Shown: positions 50,876 to 60,962, counted from the stretch's first letter. The stretch is DNA of 64,000 bases from Flagellimonas sp947499585 (GCF_044596045.1 NZ_CP138995.1:1488001-1552000); one strand, 5' to 3'. Notes: generated from the sequence alone by a model not told the origin. Program-made: numbers and translations.

Positions 50876-51557
50876 AGAAGTGGTTACAGATGTTTTCTTT
50901 GATTTGGACCATACCTTGTGGGACTTTGAAAAAAATTCCGCGTTGACATTTCAAAAAATTCTTGAAGAAAATCAATTGAATGTGGATTTGGAGGATTTTC
51001 TAACAGCATACATCCCCATAAATCTTGAGTATTGGAAATTATACCGAGAAGATAGAATAAGCAAATCTCAACTTAGATACCAACGTTTAAAAAGAACTTT
51101 TGACAACATAGGCAAAACAATTTCAGACGAAACCATAAATGTTCTGGCGTATGAGTATATAGAACATCTGTCCTCTTACTCTCATTTATTTCCAAATACC
51201 GTTGAAGTATTGCAATACTTGTCGCCAAGATATAAACTTCATATTATCACGAATGGGTTTCAAGAGATTCAAGAAAAAAAATTAAAAGGATCAAATATCC
51301 ATCAATACTTTGATCAAATAATTGATTCAGAAATCGCGGGAGTGAAAAAACCGCACCCATACATTTTTGAATTGGCATTGACAAAAGCAAACGTTGCACC
51401 TCAAAACTCTTTGATGATTGGAGATAGTATCGAGGCAGATATCATGGGAGCAAAATCGGCAGGTTTCCATACACTTCACTTTAATGCACACAAAGAACCT
51501 GAACATGGTTTATGCAAAATCATCAACAATCTCATTGAAATAAAAAGCATTTTATAG
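50868..51557 (+). CDS. yjjG: HAD hydrolase, YjjG-type nucleotidase
   Basis: The 229-residue HAD-superfamily enzyme has motif I D12-L-D14-H-T-L (FFDLDHTLWDFE), motif II in HIITNGFQ, motif III K in VKKPHPYIFE and motif IV GDSIEADIMGAKSAG. The layout and the DHTLWDFEKNS start match YjjG, which removes phosphate from non-canonical pyrimidine nucleotides. The start overlaps the preceding gene by eight bases. It is cytosolic. Confidence 0.9.
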   Translation: MFKEVVTDVFFDLDHTLWDFEKNSALTFQKILEENQLNVDLEDFLTAYIPINLEYWKLYREDRISKSQLRYQRLKRTFDNIGKTISDETINVLAYEYIEHLSSYSHLFPNTVEVLQYLSPRYKLHIITNGFQEIQEKKLKGSNIHQYFDQIIDSEIAGVKKPHPYIFELALTKANVAPQNSLMIGDSIEADIMGAKSAGFHTLHFNAHKEPEHGLCKIINNLIEIKSIL

Positions 51558-51615
51558 AGTTATATTAGGGTATAACAGGGCCACGTTGTTTTATTACAAA
51601 ATGCTTTTAGAACCT

Positions 51616-52167
51616 ATGAAAAAATTGCTTTCCCCCTGCCTGTTGTTGGTTATGGCTGCCATGCTGATTCTGTCATGCTCTGAAGAACAGGATTTTGACC
51701 AGTTTGATGATTTGAGCGTTACCCCAACAGTTGCTTCTAGTATTTTTTATCTGGAATCGGATGAAGAATTCATCAATTCTGTAAGCGCAGTAAACACTTT
51801 TTATGCACAAACTTTCAATTTTGATGCTTTCAATGAACAATTTGTGGCAGAACGATTGCTGGAAGGAACCATTAGTTATGAACTTGAAAATACTACAAGT
51901 AAAAGATTAAACATTACTATTGAATTTTTGGATGAAGGGGGGAATATATTGGACGTAGAGTCCTTAAGCATTGACCCTGCACCCGCTCAAACGGAAACTT
52001 TAGAAGTGGCCTATGGTCCTGGAGGAAAAAGTTTAGATATACTTACCAATACTTCAAGTTTTAGAGTAACGGGAAATAACCTAGGAGATGCCACAAGTAT
52101 TTCATCCGAGCCAGAACCCAAGATTATAGTGCGATCTGCCGCTGAATTTTTATTCCGATTAAAATGA
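51616..52167 (+). CDS. Small lipoprotein, unrecognised
   Basis: The 183-residue protein has a signal and lipobox LILSC (C21). The mature part is acidic at its start (EEQDFDQFDD) and then predicted beta-rich (ISYELENTTSKRLNITIEFLDEGGN), like a small immunoglobulin-type or transthyretin-like domain. No family is recognised. ATG 51616 is chosen because the signal peptide begins there. Its stop overlaps the start of the DUF5723 gene by four bases, so the two are coupled. Confidence 0.7.
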   Translation: MKKLLSPCLLLVMAAMLILSCSEEQDFDQFDDLSVTPTVASSIFYLESDEEFINSVSAVNTFYAQTFNFDAFNEQFVAERLLEGTISYELENTTSKRLNITIEFLDEGGNILDVESLSIDPAPAQTETLEVAYGPGGKSLDILTNTSSFRVTGNNLGDATSISSEPEPKIIVRSAAEFLFRLK

Positions 52168-53621
52168 GGCTAGGCAAATTATTCTTTTTAACCACTTTTT
52201 TTGGGGTATCTTCTATGTGGTCCCAAAACAAGCAATTGCTTTATGATTTTTATGAGATTCCACAATCTTTAATGGTCAATCCCGGGGTGAAGACTTCAGA
52301 AAAATGGCACACCGGAATACCTGTTTTATCTGGATTATACTTTCAAGCTGCAACAAGTGGAGTGACCGTAAATGACCTATTTGCAAATGACGGTGTTGAC
52401 TTTACTACTAAAGTTAGGGAGCGGTTGATAGAGGACATGAACAAAAGAGATGATTTTAGTACCACCAGTCAGATAGAGCTGTTCAATGTAGGTTTTAGAG
52501 GAAAGAATAGACCAGATGATTACTATTCCTTTGGAGTGTATGGTGAAACGGATATCATTGCGTATTGGCCCAAAGATTTGGCAATTTTAGCGTTTGAGGG
52601 AAATGGAGGAGATAACATAGGAAGAAGTTTTGATTTGAGTGATTTAAACGTGAGGGGAGAAATGGTCAATGTGTTTCATTTTGGTGTTAATAGAAAAATG
52701 AGTAATGATCTTACCATTGGAGCTAGAGCTAAAATCTATTCTAGTATTTTTCAATTCCAATCTATAAAAAACTCAGGATCTTTTACAACTACCCAAGGGC
52801 AGAACAATATCTACGCCAATACTATTAATGCTGATATGAAATTACAAACATCTGGGGTGCAAGAAATTATAGATATTTTGGATGAAGACACTTCATCAAC
52901 CCAAAGGGATTTAACCAGTCTTTTTACTAGAAGGGTTTTGCTTGGTGGAAATCTTGGACTGGGTTTTGATGCTGGTTTTACATATCACCTAAACCCGCAA
53001 ACAACTATTACAGGAAGTGTATTGGATGTTGGCTTTATTTATAATTCCAAGGATATTAAAAATTATACATTGAGAGGCAGCGCTACCAATGAGGGGATAG
53101 ATGTTATCCTACCAGAGGATATAAACGATTTAAACAATGATTTGTGGCAGGAACTTATAGATGAAATTGAAGAATCCGTTCCGTTTGATGATAATGATAC
53201 AAGTAGCTACATTTCTTTTAGACCGGTTAAGGTTTATGGGTCAATCCGTTATGATTTTGGTCTGGCTGAAACTTCCAATAAAGATTGCGGTTGTGCAATT
53301 AATACAGAAAGCGGTCAAAATGGTAATCTATACAGAAATAGTGTTGGGGGACAGTTATTTATGATGAAGAGACCTAGAGGTGTTCAAGCCGCGTTAACGG
53401 GGTTTTACCAAAAAAGATTGGGCAGAACCCTTTCTCTTAAAACTACTTATACTGTTGATAAATATTCATTGTCCAATATTGGACTAGGCCTTAATCTTCA
53501 GGCTGGACCAGTTAATTTCTATATTTTGGGCGATAATCTTTTAGGGTATAGAAATGTTGCTGATAGCCATTATGCCTCTTTACAGTTTGGATTTAATATT
53601 ATATCTTGGAACGATAATTGA
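52164..53621 (+). CDS. DUF5723 family outer-membrane protein
   Basis: The 485-residue protein has a signal peptide (LFFLTTFFGVSSMWSQ) and beta-barrel features: repeated amphipathic strands with Gly/Tyr turns, a FGVNRKMSNDLTIGARAKIYS segment and a C-terminal strand ending in FGFNIIS. A DCGCAINT segment near 375 could form a disulfide or metal site. DUF5723 proteins are conserved in Bacteroidota and resemble PorV-like barrels, but no function is proved. It overlaps the lipoprotein gene before it and is followed by an exported protein gene after 13 bases. Confidence 0.82.
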   Translation: MRLGKLFFLTTFFGVSSMWSQNKQLLYDFYEIPQSLMVNPGVKTSEKWHTGIPVLSGLYFQAATSGVTVNDLFANDGVDFTTKVRERLIEDMNKRDDFSTTSQIELFNVGFRGKNRPDDYYSFGVYGETDIIAYWPKDLAILAFEGNGGDNIGRSFDLSDLNVRGEMVNVFHFGVNRKMSNDLTIGARAKIYSSIFQFQSIKNSGSFTTTQGQNNIYANTINADMKLQTSGVQEIIDILDEDTSSTQRDLTSLFTRRVLLGGNLGLGFDAGFTYHLNPQTTITGSVLDVGFIYNSKDIKNYTLRGSATNEGIDVILPEDINDLNNDLWQELIDEIEESVPFDDNDTSSYISFRPVKVYGSIRYDFGLAETSNKDCGCAINTESGQNGNLYRNSVGGQLFMMKRPRGVQAALTGFYQKRLGRTLSLKTTYTVDKYSLSNIGLGLNLQAGPVNFYILGDNLLGYRNVADSHYASLQFGFNIISWNDN

Positions 53622-53634
53622 TTATCTATTCCAT

Positions 53635-54471
53635 ATGAAATCTAGACTACTATTTTTTTTGATATTTACAATAGGATTGAGTTGTTCAATGAATGGTCAA
53701 CTAAATGATTATAAATACATTATAGTGCCCAAAAAATTTGATTCTTATAATATTCAAAACAAGCACCAGACAAGTACCACAATAAAACATCTCTTTAACC
53801 AGAGAGGATATCAGGCGGTTTATGATGATGAATTACCTGAGGATTTGAGAAAAAACAGGTGTTTGGGCCTTTTGGTAAACCTTGAGGATACTTCATCGCT
53901 TTTCAGCACCAAAACTACTTTGGTTCTTAGAGATTGTCAGTCTATTGAAATTTTTAGGACCGTTGAAGGTAAAAGCAAGATCAAGGAATTTAGGCCTGCC
54001 TATACAGATGCACTGAAGAAATCATTTGTGTCGTTTGATACGTTGCAGTACAAATACATGCCAAAAGAAGAAGAGAAAGAAATTGCAGGACCTATTACGG
54101 TTAGTTTTAAAAACGATGTAAAAACATTGGAAGAAAAGCCTAAGGAGCCAATGGTAGTTCAGGAAGCGACTACAGAAACCCAGAGTTTTAAAAGCATGGA
54201 GCCAGTACCTTCTTCCATGAAAAAAGCAGATGTGGTTGCAGAACCCATAAATTCCGATTTGTTATATGCTCAACCTATAGAAAATGGATATCAACTTGTT
54301 GACAGTACTCCAAAAGTTAGGTTGAAATTGGTGGAAACTTCTGTGGAAAATGTTTTTTTAGTGAGCCACGGAGATAAAAATGGAGTGGTTTTCAAAAAAG
54401 ATGATAAATGGTTTTTTGAATATGCCGAAAACGGCGAAAAGGTACTTAAAGAACTAAATGTCAAATTTTAA
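53635..54471 (+). CDS. Exported protein, unrecognised
   Basis: The 278-residue protein has a signal peptide (MKSRLLFFLIFTIGLSCSMNGQ); a Cys at 17 makes a lipoprotein possible but the lipobox is weak. The N-terminal part (LNDYKYIIVPKKFDSYNIQN) and the C-terminal part (VRLKLVETSVENVFLVSHGD) are separated by an acidic, low-complexity linker. I do not recognise it. It follows the DUF5723 gene and converges with rarA, overlapping it by four bases. It is probably an outer-membrane-associated partner. Confidence 0.72.
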   Translation: MKSRLLFFLIFTIGLSCSMNGQLNDYKYIIVPKKFDSYNIQNKHQTSTTIKHLFNQRGYQAVYDDELPEDLRKNRCLGLLVNLEDTSSLFSTKTTLVLRDCQSIEIFRTVEGKSKIKEFRPAYTDALKKSFVSFDTLQYKYMPKEEEKEIAGPITVSFKNDVKTLEEKPKEPMVVQEATTETQSFKSMEPVPSSMKKADVVAEPINSDLLYAQPIENGYQLVDSTPKVRLKLVETSVENVFLVSHGDKNGVVFKKDDKWFFEYAENGEKVLKELNVKF

Positions 54472-55745
54472 AATTGATATTTATCCTTCCATCTGTTTTT
54501 TAAAAATTCTTTCATAGCATTTTCTCTGGGATTGCCCCCTGGTCTATAGAATGTAGTTCCGGATATTTCTTCAGGGAGAAATTCAAAATCAACAAAGCTG
54601 TTTTCATGGTCATGGGCATAATTGTACCCTTTACCATAACCTATATCTTTCATTAATTTTGTTGGTGCATTTCTAATTGCTAAAGGAACTGATAGATCTC
54701 CCGTTTCCTTTACTTTTTGTTGTGCTTCTTTAATGGCCACATAACTGGCGTTACTTTTTGCTGAACTGGCTAGGTAAGTAGCGCATTGGCTAAGTATAAT
54801 CCTTGCCTCAGGGTACCCAATAGTATTTACTGCCTGAAAAGCTGAGTTTGCCAGTACTAATGCTGTCGGATTTGCATTTCCAATATCTTCGGATGCTAAA
54901 ATAACCAGTCTGCGTGCAATAAACTTTACATCTTCGCCACCTTCTATCATTCGTGCCAACCAGTATACTGCCGCATTGGGATCACTTCCTCTTATAGATT
55001 TAATAAAGGCGGAAATGATATCATAGTGCTGTTCTCCAGTTTTATCATAAAGCACAGTGTTTTTTTGCACCTTTTTCATAACCAAATCATTGGTTATAGT
55101 AACATTATCACTCGTTTCAGAATTTATGATAAGCTCAAAAATATTTAAAAGCTTTCTTCCATCACCACCGGACAATCGCAACAGAGCTTCAGTCTCTTTT
55201 AGCTTTATTTTTTTTGAACTTAAGGAGTTGTCAGTGTCCATGGCCCTTTTTAAAAGCGCTTCCAGATCTTCTTTTCCAAATGGATTTAGTATGTAGACCT
55301 GACATCTGGATAAAAGTGCCGGAATTACTTCAAAACTTGGATTTTCCGTGGTAGCCCCAATAAGGGTAACCCATCCTTTTTCAACAGCACCTAAAAGAGA
55401 ATCTTGTTGTGATTTACTAAATCGATGTATTTCATCAATAAATAGGATAGGGTTTTTAGAAGTGAAAAGGCCTCCGCTTTGTTTTGCCTTCTCAATAACC
55501 TCTCTTATATCCTTTACACCGCTGCTAATTGCACTAAGCGTATAGAAAGGTCTTTGGCTCTCATGGGCAATAATATTGGCCAATGTAGTCTTGCCAGTAC
55601 CTGGAGGGCCCCATAAAATCAATGAAGGAATAATTCCTTTTTTAATCTGATGCGTCAATGAGCCTTGTTCCCCAACCAAATGATTTTGGCTAATGTAATC
55701 ATCCAGGGTTTTAGGTCGTATACGCTCGGCAAGAGGTTCATTCAT
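54468..55745 (-). CDS. rarA: Replication-associated recombination protein RarA (MgsA)
   Basis: The 425-residue AAA+ ATPase is related to clamp loaders and acts at stalled replication forks. Walker A is GPPGTGKT (46-53). Walker B is ILFIDEIHRF at about 95-104, with sensor 1 in TLIGATTENPSF. The C-terminal RarA domain includes IRGSDPNAAVYWLARMIEGGED. The length fits the family. It converges with the exported protein gene and is divergent from rhomboid. Confidence 0.95.
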   Translation of the reverse strand: MNEPLAERIRPKTLDDYISQNHLVGEQGSLTHQIKKGIIPSLILWGPPGTGKTTLANIIAHESQRPFYTLSAISSGVKDIREVIEKAKQSGGLFTSKNPILFIDEIHRFSKSQQDSLLGAVEKGWVTLIGATTENPSFEVIPALLSRCQVYILNPFGKEDLEALLKRAMDTDNSLSSKKIKLKETEALLRLSGGDGRKLLNIFELIINSETSDNVTITNDLVMKKVQKNTVLYDKTGEQHYDIISAFIKSIRGSDPNAAVYWLARMIEGGEDVKFIARRLVILASEDIGNANPTALVLANSAFQAVNTIGYPEARIILSQCATYLASSAKSNASYVAIKEAQQKVKETGDLSVPLAIRNAPTKLMKDIGYGKGYNYAHDHENSFVDFEFLPEEISGTTFYRPGGNPRENAMKEFLKNRWKDKYQF

Positions 55746-55882
55746 AAAGATAAAAATAAGACAATTTTATATGAAGAATGTATCGTAATAACCATCTTTC
55801 AAATAAGAAGAACTTTTTAGTAAACCTGACAATTTGTGTAAATTCACTTGTATGGTCAAGTATTTGAATGTGAAATATAGTT

Positions 55883-56611
55883 ATGACGGATAATAATCAT
55901 TTCAAATTTTCTAACTGGGTTTTGTTGGCTCCTTTGCTAGCTGTACTGTCTATTTGGACCGTATTTTGGGTTGAAGTGCAATTTGGGCTCAATTTTAATG
56001 AGTTTGGGGTTTACCCCAGAAGACTTTCGGGCCTAATAGGTGTTTTGCTCAGTCCATTTATTCATGGGTCTCTAGAACACTTATATAACAATACCATTCC
56101 ATTGGCGGTATTGACAGGCTTTCTGGTATACTTTTACAGACATGCCGCATTAAGAACATTGGTATTGGGCGTTCTTATCTCAGGATTTTTAACCTGGTTT
56201 ATTGCTAGACCTTCATATCATATTGGAGCCAGTGGCCTTATTTATGTATTGGCAAGTTTTATTTTTTTTAAAGGGATTTTTGCCAAGCATTTTAGACTGG
56301 TGGCACTCTCATTGATTGTTGTTTTTGTTTACGGAAGTATGATATGGTATATTTTTCCAGTAAAAGAGAACATCTCCTGGGAGGGGCATCTTTCAGGGTT
56401 TCTAACAGGTTTATTTTTGGCACTTACCACGAAGGTTAGGCTTCCGGAGGAAAAAAAATACGATTGGGAAAAAGAGGGTTATAGGGAAGAAGATGATCCT
56501 TTTTTAAGTCATTTTGATGAAGATGGTAATTTTATTGAAACCAAAACGGAGGAAGAAGAGCATCAAAAAATTAAAGTGACCTATCACTATAAAAAAGATA
56601 AGGATGAATAG
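55883..56611 (+). CDS. Rhomboid-family intramembrane serine protease
   Basis: The 242-residue protein has six membrane segments. The oxyanion motif HGSLEHLYNN (61-70) is followed by the nucleophile G-A-S117-G in HIGASGLIYV and the catalytic H169 in EGHLSGFLTG. The catalytic dyad S117/H169 is complete. A charged tail of about 50 residues (EKKYDWEKEGYREED) lies in the cytosol. Substrates are unknown. It ends six bases before the convergent rlmB. Confidence 0.92.
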   Translation: MTDNNHFKFSNWVLLAPLLAVLSIWTVFWVEVQFGLNFNEFGVYPRRLSGLIGVLLSPFIHGSLEHLYNNTIPLAVLTGFLVYFYRHAALRTLVLGVLISGFLTWFIARPSYHIGASGLIYVLASFIFFKGIFAKHFRLVALSLIVVFVYGSMIWYIFPVKENISWEGHLSGFLTGLFLALTTKVRLPEEKKYDWEKEGYREEDDPFLSHFDEDGNFIETKTEEEEHQKIKVTYHYKKDKDE

Positions 56612-56617
56612 AGCTTT

Positions 56618-57349
56618 TTAACTCATACGTTGCCGTACTGCTTCATATAAGAACACTCCACAAGCTACAGAGACATTTAAAGAACCAATTTCCCCCAATA
56701 AAGGGAGCTTTGCCTTATGATCGACCAGATTAAGTATGGAGGTTGAAATACCCCTGTCTTCTGCACCCATAATTATTGCGCAGGGAGTCTTGAAGTCTAC
56801 CGTGTAGATATCATTTTCAGACTTTTCTGTGGCAGCGATAACTTTAATGCCTGAAGATTGAAGGTAAAATATAGCATCTTTTAAATGGTCAACCTTTGCA
56901 ATGGGAACTTTAAAGGCAGCACCTGCAGATGTTTTAACCGTATCGTCGGTAATTGGCGCAGCACCACTTTTAGGTATAATAATACCATTTACACCACAAC
57001 ACTCTGCGGTTCTAATAATTGCACCAAAATTTCTAACATCAGAAACTTGGTCCAGAAGCAAAAAGAAAGGACTTTTTTCTTGCCCCAATACTTTTTCCAC
57101 CAATTCCTCAAAAACATGGAATTGAACAGGAGAAATATTGGCTACAGCTCCTTGATGATTGTTTTTGGTTAACCGATTTAGCTTTTCAATAGGCACATAG
57201 GAACTACTGATACCGTTTTTTCGTATTGAGGTTTCCAGTTCCCTGAACAACTCACCGCCAAGTCCTTTTTGAAGAAATATTTTATTTATGGGCTGTTCGG
57301 AATCAATCGCTTCCAGTACTGCCCGGATTCCATAGATTTGGTTGTTCAT
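56618..57349 (-). CDS. rlmB: 23S rRNA (guanosine-2'-O)-methyltransferase RlmB (SpoU/TrmH family)
   Basis: The 243-residue SPOUT methyltransferase modifies G2251 of 23S rRNA by homology with E. coli RlmB. The N-terminal L30e-like domain includes IYGIRAVLEAI. The SPOUT domain has LDQVSDVRNFGAIIRTAECCGV (motif 1), AIIMGAEDRGIS (motif 2) and LGEIGSLNVSVACGVFLYE (motif 3), all typical. ATG 57349 is chosen over a TTG at 57358. Confidence 0.93.
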   Translation of the reverse strand: MNNQIYGIRAVLEAIDSEQPINKIFLQKGLGGELFRELETSIRKNGISSSYVPIEKLNRLTKNNHQGAVANISPVQFHVFEELVEKVLGQEKSPFFLLLDQVSDVRNFGAIIRTAECCGVNGIIIPKSGAAPITDDTVKTSAGAAFKVPIAKVDHLKDAIFYLQSSGIKVIAATEKSENDIYTVDFKTPCAIIMGAEDRGISTSILNLVDHKAKLPLLGEIGSLNVSVACGVFLYEAVRQRMS

Positions 57350-57397
57350 AGTGTTCAATTGAATAGAATCTTTCAGATGAAAATTTACTAAAAGATT

Positions 57398-60300
57398 TTA
57401 CAAAGATATTTTATGTACAGACAATGGACCGTTATTAACTGTATTTATTATGAATTTCTCGTTTTTTTGATTGCTGATGATTTCAATGTCCTTGACATTA
57501 CCATCTAAAAACAACCCAGATTCATTATTGGAGAGACATGTATAACCATCTTTTCCATTTGATAAAAGGATAAGACCGGAAATTGCATCAAGTCTAGGCG
57601 TTTCAACTTCCGTTTCATAAATATTTCCCACGGGAATTACATCTTCATATCCATCACCATTTATATCGATAAAAACACAATCCAAAAGTGGAAAAGATTG
57701 GCTTTCGGCTGGGAGAAGCACTTTTTCAAAGCTTAAATCTCCTTTATTGATAAGGATTGTTGAGTTGAATTCCGTAACGCTACTCTCATAGGAAGCATTT
57801 AATTTTTCTCCATAAATATCAACTAGACTGGCGTTGGCAAATTCTGAGTAAGTTTCAAATTTATCTTTTATAAAGGGCATTTGTTGAGATGAACATTCCC
57901 TTCCTCTTACGGGTACATAGGTGCCATTATATTTTTTGCTCAATACAATATCATTGGTGCCGTTTTCATCAAAATCGGCAGCATATACCTTAAAAGGTTT
58001 TTCAGAAGAGGCTTTAAACTTTATATTAAGTCCGGCATTTCCAATAATATAGTCTTTAAGGCCATCATTGTTCACGTCGGTTTCACTGACAGAAAACCAC
58101 CAACCTTTTTCGTTTAAAACTGGGACGTTCTCCCCAATCCTTTCAAAGGTGCCTTGTTTGTTTATGAAAACACCAATACCCGTCCATTCACCAACCACGA
58201 TAAAATCTTGCCAGCCATCATTATTAATATCTGTAACCTGTAAATCGTTTACTATTCCAAAATCTAAAAGCCCTGGAACAACTTTTTGCGTTACATCAAC
58301 AAGTTCTCCTTCCATATTTTCGTATAGCACCGATGATTGATGGTTAGGGTATTTTTTGGGAACAACCCTATTCCCAACTAGAATGTCATTATCTCCATCT
58401 TTGTCATAATCAATTATGGATACTGTTTTGCCATTTTTTTGGTAAGAGCTTAAAACTTCGCTGTGAAGTCTGTTAAACTGCCCATTACCATTGTTTATAT
58501 AAATTCTATCTGCATGATATGATGAATGTTCGGCAAATTCATTTCCTCCACTTACCACATATAGGTCTAAGTCTTTGTCTCCATCAAAATCAAAAAAGAC
58601 AGACTCCATGTCTTCATAATTGGCATCGTCTGAGAGGGCAGGGGAGTTGATCTTTGTAAAACCATGCTCCGATTGAAGATATAACTGCCCAGATTGCCCA
58701 GAGGCGCCTCCTACGTGTAAATCTAATAAGCCATCATTGTTTATATCTCCTTTGGTTAAAAACGGGCCTAAATTAGATTGTTTGTATGGTAATAGAATTT
58801 CTTCTTCAAAATCATCATAAGCGTTTTCGCTATGGATAAAACCCAAACCTAAACCAGTTGCACTAACTTCTTGGAAATATTTGGATTTTCCTTGAGGCCT
58901 TTTAATACTAATATCAGCTTCACTTTCATTAAAGGACATTGTTGTATTTGAGGGGACGTTGAATTTTTGCTCCATTTTGCCAGATTTCCAAAAAATGGTA
59001 ACCGTATCAATGGTTTTTTGATTACCTACGCCAAATAGTGCGTTGTTTTCTTGTGATGACCGGTAACCTCTTACCCTTTTTATTTCGATTATCTGAGAGT
59101 TTCCCCCAACGTCTATTTTTACTTTGGCAAATTCTTCAGATAAATCTCCATTGGCAGTCACTTTTAAGTAGTTGCCTTTTTTTTCTTCTATAGATGTGTT
59201 TTGATATAGAAATGCATTCTCATCTATATTATTGATAACAAGGTCCAAGTCCCCGTCATTGTCTAAATCTCCTGAGGCCGCACCATTGCTAAAGGAAAAA
59301 TCATCTAATCCCCAATCGGAAGAAACATTGTCATAGCTTAGGTCTGACTTTCTTTTGTAGAGAATATTTGGCAACTTTTCCGATGGCATAGATTCATAAA
59401 GCCTTCGTTTTACATCCAAAGGAACATTTGAGCCATACTTTTGCCTAGCTTCAAACACCTGTCTTTGAAGGTCATTATCAAGTGCATAACGTCTATAACC
59501 GTTAGTGATGTGTATTTCTTTATGTCCATCAAGATCAAAGTCGTTCATAAGCACAGACCAGCTCCAATCTGTGTTTGCAACACCTGATAATTGTGCAATA
59601 TTGTTGAACTTTGAATCACCTATATTCTTCTGCAATGAGTTATACATGTATTGGTGCTGGAAATCTGCCTTATTCACTAAGTAGTCAAATCTTCCTGTGC
59701 TCATAGAGGCCATGAGCGTTTTTGAACGTACGTGGTCGTTTGCAGCCATGTCCAAAACAAAAATATCCTGTAGGTTATCATTGTCTAAATCGGCAATATC
59801 AATACCCATCCCATAAAAGGAAATTTGGTTTGTGGATTCTTTTATTTTGTCTGAAAATGTCCCATTTTGATTGTTTATATAAAGCGCATCAGGAAGGTAA
59901 TAGTCGCTTGCCATATAAATATCCATCCAACCATCTTCGTTGATGTCTGAAATTGTTAACCCCAATCCAAAAATTGGTTTTTCTAGCCCCGCAATTTTAG
60001 TGACATCCACAAACTTCCCATTATCGTTGCGGTAAAGATGTGAGGAGTTAAAATATATATTGTCTGGATTGGCTTTTAAGAGCCTTTGAAGGTTGATAGG
60101 GTCCACACCATAAAGCTCATTTTCGTTCATTACCAGACAATCTAAATCGCCATCCTTGTCAAAGTCGAAAAAGGCGGATTGTGTGCTAATTCCCATATCA
60201 GCAAGGCCGTATGTTTCTGCACTTTCAGTAAACGCACCGTTTTTTTGATTAATGAAGAGTAGGTTTTTACGATTTTCTCTAGTATTGGGGCCTCCTTGAG

Positions 60301-60736
60301 ATATGTAAATATCCATCCAGTTATCTCCATTGATATCAACAAATGTGATACCATTGGACCAATTTTTCCCAGTATTAATGTTTGAAGTTTCGGTGGCGTC
60401 TTTGAACTTTAAATTACCTTCATTAATATAGAGTTGATTGGCTACTTGGTTTCCACAGAAAAAGATATCTAAAAGGCCATCATTGTTTAGGTCTTCAAGC
60501 CCAACTCCAGCACCATTATAAAAGTAATCGTAGTCAAATAGGTTTTGCATTGTTGCTACATCATGCTCAATAGTGTTTGAGAAATTGATGCCACTTGCTG
60601 TTGTCTCCAACCTTTCGAATACTGGACTTTCCTTTTCGGTTTCAGGTTTTTCAATTGTACCCTGATTGTCTTTTGTTTTGTCACCACAGCTTACGAGAAG
60701 AAAAAGTAAGAGTGTTATGTAAAAAACCTTAATCAT
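57398..60736 (-). CDS. FG-GAP/VCBS repeat lipoprotein with UnbV (ASPIC) domain
   Basis: The 1112-residue exported lipoprotein has lipobox LLVSC (C17) and 14 calcium-loop motifs of the form D-x-[ND]-x-[DN]-x-x-x-D, such as DLNNDGLLD, DINGDNWMD, DFDKDGDLD and DIDGDKDLD-like DFDGDKDLD. Seven precede and seven follow an UnbV/ASPIC-like domain at about 525-610. The repeats should fold into two beta-propellers. Such proteins are found beside SusC/SusD systems and on cell surfaces, where they may bind glycans or proteins. The neighbouring genes are an unrecognised lipoprotein and a SusD-like gene, in keeping with a nutrient-uptake locus. Confidence 0.9.
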   Translation of the reverse strand: MIKVFYITLLLFLLVSCGDKTKDNQGTIEKPETEKESPVFERLETTASGINFSNTIEHDVATMQNLFDYDYFYNGAGVGLEDLNNDGLLDIFFCGNQVANQLYINEGNLKFKDATETSNINTGKNWSNGITFVDINGDNWMDIYISQGGPNTRENRKNLLFINQKNGAFTESAETYGLADMGISTQSAFFDFDKDGDLDCLVMNENELYGVDPINLQRLLKANPDNIYFNSSHLYRNDNGKFVDVTKIAGLEKPIFGLGLTISDINEDGWMDIYMASDYYLPDALYINNQNGTFSDKIKESTNQISFYGMGIDIADLDNDNLQDIFVLDMAANDHVRSKTLMASMSTGRFDYLVNKADFQHQYMYNSLQKNIGDSKFNNIAQLSGVANTDWSWSVLMNDFDLDGHKEIHITNGYRRYALDNDLQRQVFEARQKYGSNVPLDVKRRLYESMPSEKLPNILYKRKSDLSYDNVSSDWGLDDFSFSNGAASGDLDNDGDLDLVINNIDENAFLYQNTSIEEKKGNYLKVTANGDLSEEFAKVKIDVGGNSQIIEIKRVRGYRSSQENNALFGVGNQKTIDTVTIFWKSGKMEQKFNVPSNTTMSFNESEADISIKRPQGKSKYFQEVSATGLGLGFIHSENAYDDFEEEILLPYKQSNLGPFLTKGDINNDGLLDLHVGGASGQSGQLYLQSEHGFTKINSPALSDDANYEDMESVFFDFDGDKDLDLYVVSGGNEFAEHSSYHADRIYINNGNGQFNRLHSEVLSSYQKNGKTVSIIDYDKDGDNDILVGNRVVPKKYPNHQSSVLYENMEGELVDVTQKVVPGLLDFGIVNDLQVTDINNDGWQDFIVVGEWTGIGVFINKQGTFERIGENVPVLNEKGWWFSVSETDVNNDGLKDYIIGNAGLNIKFKASSEKPFKVYAADFDENGTNDIVLSKKYNGTYVPVRGRECSSQQMPFIKDKFETYSEFANASLVDIYGEKLNASYESSVTEFNSTILINKGDLSFEKVLLPAESQSFPLLDCVFIDINGDGYEDVIPVGNIYETEVETPRLDAISGLILLSNGKDGYTCLSNNESGLFLDGNVKDIEIISNQKNEKFIINTVNNGPLSVHKISL

Positions 60737-60904
60737 TTAATTCAACCAATTTTGATGAAATATAAACTAATAATTCAAATTTTAAACGTAGGCGGCTATA
60801 AAAGTGGGGTGTTACAAAGTTAAACGGTTTCTTTTGAAGATAGTCGGCACTTAGTGTTTAAACTTATCTAGGAGTTAAGATAATCGCGTATTTCAATTTT
60901 AAGT

Positions 60905-60937
60905 ATAAAAAAAGGGCATCTTAAACAGATGCCCTTT
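60905..60937 (-). terminator. Rho-independent terminator after the duplicated lipoprotein gene
   Basis: The stem AAAGGGCATCT (60911-60921) pairs with AGATGCCCTTT (60927-60937) around a 5-base loop. The A-run at 60907-60913 is a U tract on the minus strand. Confidence 0.8.
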
Positions 60938-60962
60938 ATATGAAATTATCTAATGATAAAGT

